A model generated the notes under the pieces. That model saw nothing but the letters and a program-made list of their open reading frames with translations. It ran no database searches and had not been told where the DNA came from. From NCBI GenBank assembly GCA_028716065.1, contig JAQUQN010000083.1, positions 1 through 5,232 of the forward strand: a stretch of DNA of 5,232 nt, read 5' to 3'. This document shows positions 1-5,232 of this stretch, piece after piece (within the stretch, counting starts at the first letter, position 1; each line of letters opens with the position of its first letter). The position numbers and the translations under genes are program-made. Source of the DNA: Candidatus Omnitrophota bacterium. GTDB lineage: Bacteria > Omnitrophota > Gorgyraeia > 2-01-FULL-45-10.

Positions 1-456
1 AGTTCAACAGATGTCTTCCCCATAGAGTTTCTCGACATGAAAGAGAAACACGTCCTCTTGTACGGCAGGGATCTTTTAAGCGGCCTTGAGATAGATATCT
101 CGAATTTGAGGTTCCAATGCGAACATGAACTGAAATCGCACCTCATCAGCATGAAACGTACCTATCTTCACGGACAGAGCGCTGCGATAATGCGCGATGC
201 CTTATTCAGGACATTTACCTCCACCTTGCACATTTTGAGAAATTTCCTAAAGTTGAAGGGCGAGCGCCGTGAACATCCGGAAGGCGGCGTTTTCGCTGAC
301 ATAGCCGGCGAGTTCGAGATCGACACCTCGACATTCAATAAAATTGCCGAGGCCAAAGAGAAGAACCTGCGGTTAACCCAAAAGGTCACCGAAAGATTGT
401 TCTCCGGTTTCATGACCGACCTCGAACATATCACGCGGGCCATAGACCGCGTTTAA
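1..456 (+). CDS. C-terminal part of a probable nucleotidyltransferase-like protein (5' end outside window)
   Basis: The frame is open from the first base and ends at TAA 454-456, so 151 codons are visible. The Met at 37 is probably internal, because the residues before it (FPIEFLDMKEKH, with the Met in the middle) form a continuous motif. From memory, this FP-[IL]-EFLDMKE..LLYG stretch followed by a charged helix (LRFQCEHELKSHL) resembles bacterial proteins with an N-terminal MNT-type nucleotidyltransferase domain and a helical C-terminus. The catalytic domain would lie upstream and cannot be checked here. The visible part looks helical and soluble, with no membrane segment or signal. The last 60 residues are rich in Glu, Lys and Arg. 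It is separated from the next gene by a 161-base repeat-bearing spacer. The existence of the gene is quite sure; the family name is tentative, and a plain hypothetical protein is the alternative. Confidence 0.6.
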   Translation, partial: SSTDVFPIEFLDMKEKHVLLYGRDLLSGLEIDISNLRFQCEHELKSHLISMKRTYLHGQSAAIMRDALFRTFTSTLHILRNFLKLKGERREHPEGGVFADIAGEFEIDTSTFNKIAEAKEKNLRLTQKVTERLFSGFMTDLEHITRAIDRV

Positions 457-459
457 TTT

Positions 460-531
460 ATCCGCCTTCGCAATCAACGTGTAATAGGCTAGATGCTTCG
501 GCGGATGTCACACTGAAGTGGGTAGGCGGAT
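460..531. repeat. Short ATCCGCC / GGCGGAT repeats in the intergenic spacer
   Basis: ATCCGCC at 460-466 is the reverse complement of GGCGGAT at 500-506 and again at 525-531. The first copy could therefore pair with either of the other two, giving two mutually exclusive 7-bp stems (loops of 33 and 58 bases). No T-run follows either stem, so an intrinsic terminator is not supported. The unit sits directly beside the two strong hairpins downstream and is likely part of the same dispersed repeat. That link is inferred from adjacency. Confidence 0.45.
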
Positions 532-532
532 A

Positions 533-570
533 CCCCCACCGTTAGATTTGCTTCGCAAATCTGGTGGGGG
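533..570. repeat. Strong stem-loop 1 of an intergenic palindromic element
   Basis: CCCCCACC (533-540) pairs with GGTGGGGG (563-570), and AGATTTGC (544-551) pairs with GCAAATCT (555-562) around a TTC loop. The only unpaired stem bases are GTT at 541-543. That is 16 base pairs, far above chance in a 161-base spacer. No T-tract follows (the next bases are CAAAG), so it is not a rho-independent terminator. It is best read as a REP/MITE-like palindromic unit, or an RNA structural element if transcribed. Confidence 0.75.
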
Positions 571-578
571 CAAAGAAA

Positions 579-608
579 GGAACCACGGGCGTAAGCCCGT
601 GGGGTTCC
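579..608. repeat. Strong stem-loop 2 with GTAA (GNRA) loop
   Basis: GGAACCACGGGC (579-590) pairs with GCCCGT (595-600) plus GGTTCC (603-608), closing a GTAA tetraloop (591-594) with a GG bulge at 601-602. This gives 12 base pairs. GNRA loops are stable RNA loops, so folding as RNA is plausible, but the structure could equally be DNA-level repeat architecture. It ends 9 bases before the ATG of the TPM gene and is not followed by a T-run. It lies 8 bases after stem-loop 1, and the two probably form one element. Confidence 0.7.
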
Positions 609-617
609 ATATAATCG

Positions 618-1508
618 ATGCCGAAAATATGGATAAAGATAATAATTTTTTGCGTCTGCACTCTTGCGGTGCCGCTCTTTGCGAAAGACCAGATACCTGA
701 GCCAAAAGGATGGGTTAACGATTACGCAGGCGTCATATCCGACCATTACAGGCAGAAGATGGATAGCCTGATAAGCGATCTGGAGCGTAAGACATCCGCA
801 GAAATAGCCGTCCTTACCGTATCTTCCATCGCGCCTTATGATGAACGTTCATATGCGCGGCTGATTTTCGACAGCTGGAGGCCAGGCAAAAAGGGTAAAG
901 ATAACGGTGTATTGGTCCTCCTGGCGGTCAAGGAAAGGCGCTGGCGGATCGAGACAGGATACGGAATAGAAGGCACTCTGAGCGACGGCCTCTGCGGTGA
1001 GATAGGCCGGAATTACATGGTGCCTTATTTCAAGGACGGTAAATACGGCGAGGGCCTTTACAACGGTGTTTCCGCCATAGCCCAGAAGATATCCGATGAG
1101 GCAAAAGTAACGCTAAGTGGTTCGGCCGATTTAAAACATGTTGTACGGAAGAAAGAAACTGCGCCGTTCCTTATGTATATCTTCATTCCCATCTTTTTCT
1201 TCCTCTGGAACCTGCCATGGCCGGTATTTATAGGATTGCCATTCACGCTGCTTTTTGCGTTCGCTCTTTCGGGGATCACGCCATTTTTGGGGATCCTCGT
1301 CGTACTGAGCTACATAGCCTCTCTCTTATTCCGGCTGCATTACTGGCATAAAACCCCTTCGCACAAGAGAAAGAATTTCTTTGGTCCGCAGGCTTACGGC
1401 GGCACCTTCACTACCGGGGGATGGAGCGGGGGCGGAGGATTTGGCGGCGGGGGCGGAGGATTTGGCGGCGGGGGCGGAGGCGGAGGAGGAGCCGGAGGAG
1501 GTTTTTAA
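618..1508 (+). CDS. TPM-domain (YgcG-like) membrane protein with polyglycine C-terminus
   Basis: This 296-residue protein begins with a signal peptide (residues 1-22: Lys-containing n-region, hydrophobic IIIFCVCTLAVPLFA, likely cut after A22). Residues about 30-160 match the TPM domain: WVNDYAGVIS at 32-41, a DNGVLVLLAV strand at 95-104 and the GYGIEGTLSD signature at 114-123. Two or three hydrophobic spans follow (about 183-197, 200-218, 221-240), then a basic stretch and a Gly/Phe-rich tail from 261. Known relatives lie beside LemA and have been linked to envelope processes; some plant and bacterial TPM proteins were reported as phosphatases or photosystem II assembly factors. The biochemical role here is unknown. 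TAA at 612 is in frame, so ATG 618 is the earliest start, and the signal peptide supports it. There is no clear Shine-Dalgarno sequence. Expected topology is TPM domain outside the cytoplasm. lemA follows after 19 bases, so co-transcription is likely. Confidence 0.88.
   Translation: MPKIWIKIIIFCVCTLAVPLFAKDQIPEPKGWVNDYAGVISDHYRQKMDSLISDLERKTSAEIAVLTVSSIAPYDERSYARLIFDSWRPGKKGKDNGVLVLLAVKERRWRIETGYGIEGTLSDGLCGEIGRNYMVPYFKDGKYGEGLYNGVSAIAQKISDEAKVTLSGSADLKHVVRKKETAPFLMYIFIPIFFFLWNLPWPVFIGLPFTLLFAFALSGITPFLGILVVLSYIASLLFRLHYWHKTPSHKRKNFFGPQAYGGTFTTGGWSGGGGFGGGGGGFGGGGGGGGGAGGGF
1427..1480 (+). repeat. 21-bp in-frame tandem repeat coding for glycine-rich tail
   Basis: Two identical 21-base units (1427-1447 and 1448-1468, CGGGGGCGGAGGATTTGGCGG) are followed by a 12-base partial copy (1469-1480). 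Because 21 is a multiple of three, copy-number change by slippage would add or remove seven residues (GGGGFGG) without breaking the frame. It lies at the end of the TPM-domain gene, where glycine-rich tails are common in the family. Confidence 0.85.
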
Positions 1509-1511
1509 AAA

Positions 1512-1519
1512 AAGGAGGG
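1512..1519 (+). promoter_or_regulatory. Ribosome binding site of lemA
   Basis: AAGGAGGG lies 8 bases before ATG 1528 and is close to the ideal anti-16S match. It fixes the lemA start, and it contrasts with the genes on either side, which have no obvious Shine-Dalgarno sequence. This suggests LemA is translated more strongly than its neighbours. Confidence 0.9.
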
Positions 1520-1527
1520 TTTAATAT

Positions 1528-2085
1528 ATGAAAGGTTTCTTGATTGCTATTGTAATAGTGGCGGCTATTATAGTCGTGGCTCTGGGCAGCGTCTATAATA
1601 CTATCGTTTCAAAACACGAAAATATCACGGCGAAGTGGGCGCAGGTCGAGAACCAGCTGCAGAGGCGCTACGACCTCATACCCAACCTCGTCAATACCGT
1701 AAAGGGTTACGCCGCGCACGAGAAGGGATTGCTCGAAGATGTCACGAAGGCACGATCGCAGTGGGCTTCCGCGAAGAGTATCGATGACAAGATCAGCGCG
1801 GCGGGTAACCTGGATGGCGCGTTGTCCAGGCTCCTCCTCGTCGTAGAAAATTACCCGAACCTGAAGGCGGACCAGACCTTCCTTCGTCTCATGGATGAAC
1901 TATCGGGAACGGAAAACCGCATAGCCGTCGAGAGGATGCGGTATAATGAAGCCGTGCGGGATTACAACGTGACGGTCAGGAAGATACCGGGAAATATCGT
2001 CGCGGCAATGTTCGGTTATAAACCGGCGACCGAATATTTCAGGGCCGAAGAGAAGGCGAAAGCGGCGCCAAGCGTAACGTTCTGA
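1528..2085 (+). CDS. lemA: LemA family protein
   Basis: This 185-residue protein matches the LemA family along its whole length, at the usual size. An N-terminal hydrophobic segment (residues 4-20) has no lipobox Cys, so it is a membrane anchor. Then come YNTIVSKHENI (23-33), the hallmark W37-x-QVENQLQRRYDLIPNLV (to 55), TVKGYAAHE, the NYPNLKADQTFLRLMDEL helix, the TENRIAVERMRYNEAVRDYN block, and PGNIVAAMFGYKP near the C-terminus. The family folds as a helical bundle. LemA was first named as a Listeria antigen source; its molecular function is not settled. The predicted arrangement is N-terminus anchored in the membrane with the bundle outside the cytoplasm. It has a strong RBS and closes with two consecutive stops (TGA TAA, 2083-2088). 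The upstream TPM gene is the family's common neighbour, although lemA often comes first elsewhere. Confidence 0.96.
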   Translation: MKGFLIAIVIVAAIIVVALGSVYNTIVSKHENITAKWAQVENQLQRRYDLIPNLVNTVKGYAAHEKGLLEDVTKARSQWASAKSIDDKISAAGNLDGALSRLLLVVENYPNLKADQTFLRLMDELSGTENRIAVERMRYNEAVRDYNVTVRKIPGNIVAAMFGYKPATEYFRAEEKAKAAPSVTF

Positions 2086-2091
2086 TAAGCC

Positions 2092-2502
2092 ATGGCCATA
2101 GTTATCGATGCCTGGAATCTCATAAGGAACAGAATGTCGGATATCGCCGATGATGAAAGAGATTATCTGGAACCGGCCAGGACCCTGATACGATATCTGG
2201 ACGAATATCAACGGACCCACAGAGACCCCATCCTGCTTGTATTTGACAGCAAGAACGAGTATCTCGCGATAGAATACAGGAACAGGCCCAGCCTGAAGGT
2301 CATCCCCGTGAAAGACGCCGACGAATACATCAAGGCCTATTTGGACAAGACACCTTCCAGGCAGAGGCGTAACGTGAGGGTCGTTTCATCCGATAATTCC
2401 GTATATTATTACGCTAAGGACTCTTACGCTACGGCGATCAGGGCGGAAGAATTCTGGGATAAGTTATATAAAAGTCTAAAACCGGCCGAAAGCAAAAAAT
2501 AG
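2092..2502 (+). CDS. NYN-domain (YacP/Rae1-like) predicted ribonuclease
   Basis: This 136-residue protein has the layout of a NYN/PIN-like nuclease. A first strand ends in an acidic residue and Asn (IVIDAWN, D6 and N9, matching the family's IDGYN). It is followed by an AR.LI.YL.EY helix (29-39), a strand ending in Asp (ILLVFDS, D52), an acidic helix start (KDADEYIKAYL, D75, D77, E78), the VRVVSSDNSV motif (D101) and a final A.EF...L helix. These acids would bind the metal for RNA cleavage. Bacillus YacP/Rae1 is a ribosome-associated endoribonuclease of about 170 residues; this protein is shorter, and the usual Gly-Tyr after the first Asp is Ala-Trp. It looks cytoplasmic. It starts 6 bases after the lemA stop with no good Shine-Dalgarno sequence, so translation probably depends on coupling to lemA. 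Fold assignment is fairly sure; the RNA target is unknown. Confidence 0.75.
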   Translation: MAIVIDAWNLIRNRMSDIADDERDYLEPARTLIRYLDEYQRTHRDPILLVFDSKNEYLAIEYRNRPSLKVIPVKDADEYIKAYLDKTPSRQRRNVRVVSSDNSVYYYAKDSYATAIRAEEFWDKLYKSLKPAESKK

Positions 2503-2507
2503 ATTTC

Positions 2508-2536
2508 TTGACAAAGACGGCCAGCGCTGATAAAAT
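2508..2536 (+). promoter_or_regulatory. Consensus sigma70-type promoter for rpsU-M16
   Basis: TTGACA (2508-2513) is separated by exactly 17 bases from TAAAAT (2531-2536), and TGA at 2528-2530 provides an extended -10. The -35 is perfect and the -10 differs from TATAAT at one position. The -35 begins 5 bases after the NYN gene stop. Transcription should start near 2543, leaving a leader of about 29 bases, too short for a riboswitch. This makes rpsU the first gene of a new unit, although read-through from the upstream cluster remains possible because no terminator hairpin separates them. Confidence 0.88.
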
Positions 2537-2555
2537 GGAACAAATCGATATTGCG

Positions 2556-2565
2556 AAGGGGTGAT
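2556..2565 (+). promoter_or_regulatory. Ribosome binding site of rpsU
   Basis: AAGGGGTGAT resembles the extended anti-16S complement AAGGAGGTGAT with one A missing. The GG core lies about 10 bases before ATG 2572. It supports the rpsU start and suggests efficient translation. Confidence 0.85.
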
Positions 2566-2571
2566 ACCTAT

Positions 2572-2730
2572 ATGTCGAAGGTCAACGTTGGCGAGAATGA
2601 GCCGTTAGAAAAGGCCTTGAGACGATTCAAAAAGAAGATAGAGCGCGAGGGGATCCTGAAAACATTGAAGGCGCGTAAGCATTACGAGAAACCCAGCGAG
2701 AGAAAACGCCGAAAAAGAAAGTTAATGTGA
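2572..2730 (+). CDS. rpsU: 30S ribosomal protein bS21
   Basis: This 52-residue, very basic protein matches bS21 throughout: VNVGENEPLEKALRRFKKK (residues 4-22), then the IEREGILK segment, an Arg/Lys/His-rich helix ending in HYEKPSE, and a basic tail RKRRKRK. bS21 is a late-assembling small-subunit protein near the anti-Shine-Dalgarno end of 16S rRNA and helps initiation. Length is normal for short bS21 forms. A consensus promoter and a good RBS precede it. The classical rpsU-dnaG-rpoD order of enterics is absent; instead an M16 peptidase gene overlaps the last bases (ATGTGA contains both the rpsU TGA stop and a GTG start). Its small size makes it easy to miss in automatic calls. Confidence 0.95.
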   Translation: MSKVNVGENEPLEKALRRFKKKIEREGILKTLKARKHYEKPSERKRRKRKLM

Positions 2731-5232
2731 CATTGACGGCAAAGAAAGCCAGTGTCTGTGTAATCGTTCTACTTTTATCGCTGTATCTATCGCATCTGTC
2801 ATCTTTTGGCCAGGAATCCGGCGCGCAAAAAGGCATTGAGTTAACGAAAGAGGCCGTTTTCAAGAAAATTCTTGAGAACGGCCTCACTCTTTTGACCAGG
2901 GAAGACCCCGGAACCGATCTGGCCGCGATAGATATAACCATCATGGCCGGTTCGAGCCTTGAGGGTGAATTTTCTGGCTCGGGGATATCGCATTTCGTGG
3001 AACACATGGTTTTTAAAGGAACTCCGACCCGACCCGTAGGGGCCATAGAAAAAGAGATCAAATCATACGGGGGCATAATAAACGGTTCAACCTCTCGGGA
3101 CATGACGCGTTACTATACGATAGTGCCTGCGCGTTATCTGCCGCAGACACTTGCGTTATTGAAAGACATGCTGCTTGACGCCGCTTTTGATAAAAATGAA
3201 GTTGAAAGAGAGCGGGACGTCATCTTGAGCGAAATAAAACTCGATAAAGACGAGCCGCAGGCCAGGCTCATGCGCAGGTTGAACGAGACGGCGTACCTGA
3301 CACATCTATATAAATTGCCGCCCATAGGCTATGAAGGTAAATTGAAATCCTTAAAACGGGAGGACCTCGTCCGGTATTATGAGAGGATGTACGTTCCCAA
3401 TAGGATCGTGGTAGCGGTCGTCGCAGGCATGGAGAAAGAAGAGTCGGCACGACTGGTCGAATCCCAGTTCAAGGATTTCCGTGAGCCCAACTACTCATAT
3501 GTGAGTTCCGGTGAAACTGAACCGCCGCAGATAAGCACGCGTACCCTGACCGAAGAGATCCCTGCAAACCTTTCCTATCTCGCCATGGGATTTCATTCGA
3601 CATCCATACTTGATACAGATCTCTTCGCCATGGACGTTCTGGCCATGATACTGGGCCGCGGCGATAATTCGAGATTGAACGCGCGGTTATTAAAGAAAGA
3701 CGTTCTGGTGCACGCTATCTCCACATGGAACTATACGCCCAGGGAACCGGGCCTCTTCGCCGTAACCGCTATCCTAGACGCCGACAAGATAGACGCGGCT
3801 GAAAAAGCGATTTTTGAGGAGATCAATAGGTTGCGACATGATGGCGTGACCGAGGAAGAACTATCCGGCGCCAGGCGCATGGTACTGGCAGACTTCATAT
3901 CTTCCCTTGAAACCGTCGAGGCGCAGGCCAGGGACCTCTCTTCGAACGAATCGTTTACCGGTGACCATGACTTTTCGCACCGATACGTAAAGGGCATAGA
4001 ATCCGTATCGGAAGAAGATGTCAGGCGCGTCGCGGAGAGATATCTCGCCGAAGATAACATGACTCTGATAAAGCTGATCCCCCCGGAGAATGCGACACCG
4101 GCCGAAGCGAAACCGTCAGAGGCTTCCGGGGAGATGCGCCCCGCTCGCATGGAAACCCTTCCCAACGGGATGAGATATATCTTACGGAGAAATGACAACA
4201 TACCGATGGTCTCCATAAGCCTTGCCATGCTCGGAGGATTGTCGGCGGAAGATAAGAAGGATAACGGCATCTCCAACCTCGCCGCGACGATGCTGCTAAA
4301 GGGTACTGCCAGCAGAAAAGAGGACGAGATAACCTCTTCCATAGAAAGGCAGGGCGGAAATATCGCGTCCTTCAGCGGATTTAACAGTTTTGGCCTGAAC
4401 GTGAATGTGCTAAGGGATGATAGTGAATATGCCTTGAGACTCATTGAAGACCTGGTAAGCAATTCGATCTGTCCTGAAAATGAGCTGGAGAAGGAGAAGG
4501 CCCTCACGTTATCTATGATACGGCTCGAGGATGACAATATCTTTCGGAAAGGGTCAAATCTTCTGAGGAAGGAATTATTCGAGGGCGCCCCATACAGCTT
4601 GAGGGTGCTCGGCGAGCCGGATTCTGTTGAATCGATCACGAAAAAAGATATCCTCGCTTTTTATAAGAGGTATTGCGTCCCCTCCAACATCGTCCTTTCC
4701 GTTTCCGGGGATATTGACCCGGCCCTGATCTCCAGGGTGATAAACGATTCCTTCGGTAAAATGAATCCGGCCGAAAAACCCGGCATTCCTGTTAAGATAA
4801 CGGCCCTCGATAAGATCAAAAGCGAGTCCCTCGAAATGGACAAGGAGGAGAGCTTGGTCCTTTTGGGGTTCCAAACAACAGGAGCTGGGGATCCCGACAG
4901 ATATAGCCTTGAGGTGCTGGGATCGGTATTATCCGGGAGTTCCGGGCGCATCTTTTCCGAACTGCGAGATAAACAATCGTTCGGATATGCGCTGGGTTGC
5001 GCTCAAAAGTTTGCCATCGATACGGGTTATTTTATATTTTATGTCGCCACCTCAAGGGATAAGATAGCCAGCGCCAAAAAGGCACTGTTAGAAGAGATAT
5101 CCAGGATCATCTCGACGGCCGTTCCCGAAGAGGAGATGGATACGGCGAAGAAAGAATTGCTCGGTTCCTACAAGATCAACATGCAAACGAATAGGTTCTT
5201 TTCGCTCGAGACCGCCATCGATGAATTATACG
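2727..5232 (+). CDS. M16 family zinc peptidase, two-repeat form, exported (3' end outside window)
   Basis: 835 residues are visible with no stop or frame break. I chose GTG 2727, overlapping the rpsU stop as GTGA; it gives a signal-like N-terminus (K6, K7, hydrophobic 10-21, possible cut after G28). TTG 2733 is the alternative, and neither has a good RBS, so coupling to rpsU is likely. The protein carries two M16 halves joined by a Pro/Ala/Glu-rich linker (about 450-473). The first half has the inverted zinc motif HFVEH (89-93; E92 catalytic) and third ligand E169, 76 residues after H93, plus the GGIINGSTSRD block (115-125). The second half (from about 475) has lost these residues (N517, A520, T521, M597) but keeps the R747/Y754 pair of M16 R/Y subunits. 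The family degrades peptides inside a closed clamshell. The likely location is the periplasm or envelope. Two-half relatives usually run to roughly 900 residues, so little is missing. Substrate unknown. Confidence 0.93.
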   Translation, partial: MTLTAKKASVCVIVLLLSLYLSHLSSFGQESGAQKGIELTKEAVFKKILENGLTLLTREDPGTDLAAIDITIMAGSSLEGEFSGSGISHFVEHMVFKGTPTRPVGAIEKEIKSYGGIINGSTSRDMTRYYTIVPARYLPQTLALLKDMLLDAAFDKNEVERERDVILSEIKLDKDEPQARLMRRLNETAYLTHLYKLPPIGYEGKLKSLKREDLVRYYERMYVPNRIVVAVVAGMEKEESARLVESQFKDFREPNYSYVSSGETEPPQISTRTLTEEIPANLSYLAMGFHSTSILDTDLFAMDVLAMILGRGDNSRLNARLLKKDVLVHAISTWNYTPREPGLFAVTAILDADKIDAAEKAIFEEINRLRHDGVTEEELSGARRMVLADFISSLETVEAQARDLSSNESFTGDHDFSHRYVKGIESVSEEDVRRVAERYLAEDNMTLIKLIPPENATPAEAKPSEASGEMRPARMETLPNGMRYILRRNDNIPMVSISLAMLGGLSAEDKKDNGISNLAATMLLKGTASRKEDEITSSIERQGGNIASFSGFNSFGLNVNVLRDDSEYALRLIEDLVSNSICPENELEKEKALTLSMIRLEDDNIFRKGSNLLRKELFEGAPYSLRVLGEPDSVESITKKDILAFYKRYCVPSNIVLSVSGDIDPALISRVINDSFGKMNPAEKPGIPVKITALDKIKSESLEMDKEESLVLLGFQTTGAGDPDRYSLEVLGSVLSGSSGRIFSELRDKQSFGYALGCAQKFAIDTGYFIFYVATSRDKIASAKKALLEEISRIISTAVPEEEMDTAKKELLGSYKINMQTNRFFSLETAIDELY

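Noticed and set aside
533..608. Intrinsic terminator for the first gene
   Set aside because: The stems are strong, but neither is followed by a run of T, and they lie 77 or more bases beyond the stop codon.
610..615. Perfect TATAAT just before ATG 618
   Set aside because: The expected transcription start would be at about 621-622, after the ATG. No -35 is found 17 bases upstream (587-592 reads GGGCGT within the hairpin), and a leaderless start would need the ATG at +1. Probably chance.
518..700. 60-codon plus-strand open frame across the hairpins
   Set aside because: Its sequence is made from the palindromic repeats and overlaps the signal peptide of the TPM protein in another frame; there is no RBS or family resemblance.
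489..746. Minus-strand open frames across the spacer
   Set aside because: They run through the inverted repeats into the TPM gene in antisense. The translation has no domain-like pattern, and no promoter or RBS is visible.
1900..2220. Minus-strand open frame across the lemA-NYN junction
   Set aside because: It is antisense to two well-supported genes and has no recognisable motif.
2733..2735. TTG as the start of the M16 gene
   Set aside because: It is possible and would keep the signal peptide, but GTG 2727 gives the classic GTGA stop-start overlap and is the commoner start codon. The difference is only two residues.
3731..4639. 302-codon open frame on the minus strand
   Set aside because: It lies wholly inside the intact M16 peptidase gene, gives a Ser/Leu-rich translation with no recognisable motif, and has the look of an antisense shadow of codon bias on the plus strand.

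Overview
The window is bacterial and reads entirely on the + strand. It holds a 5'-truncated gene, a three-gene cluster (TPM-domain membrane protein, LemA, YacP-like NYN nuclease), and a second unit made of ribosomal protein bS21 and a large M16 zinc peptidase that runs off the right edge. bS21, good Shine-Dalgarno sites and a consensus sigma70-type promoter make a bacterium certain. Mid-range GC, the gene content and the style of the intergenic hairpins would suit an uncultivated lineage such as Omnitrophota, or a deltaproteobacterium-like genome. That placement is an impression from memory and not shown by the sequence.

Region by region: 1-456 is the C-terminal 151 codons of a protein that looks like the tail of a nucleotidyltransferase-like family. 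457-617 is an intergenic stretch with two strong adjacent stem-loops and short GGCGGAT/ATCCGCC repeats, most like a dispersed palindromic repeat. 618-2502 is a tightly packed cluster: a TPM (YgcG-like) protein with signal peptide, membrane segments and a polyglycine tail; LemA, with a near-perfect RBS; and a small NYN/PIN-like predicted ribonuclease starting 6 bases after the lemA stop. 2508-2536 is a textbook promoter (TTGACA, 17-base spacer, TAAAAT with a TG extension). 2572-2730 is rpsU (52 codons, under 60 residues and so easily missed). 2727-5232 is the M16 peptidase, whose GTG start overlaps the rpsU stop as GTGA; 835 residues are visible and the end is missing.

Functionally, TPM and LemA proteins are often found side by side and are thought to act at the cell envelope. 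The NYN nuclease is the less expected member of that cluster. The bS21-M16 pairing puts an exported or envelope peptidase under a strong ribosomal-protein promoter. The peptidase has an intact zinc site in its first half and an intact R/Y substrate-binding pair in its second half, with each site lost in the opposite half. I found no tRNA, rRNA, CRISPR array, transposase or phage gene, and no convincing new biological system. The items most worth a second look are the hairpin repeat, the rpsU-M16 coupling and the NYN gene beside LemA.
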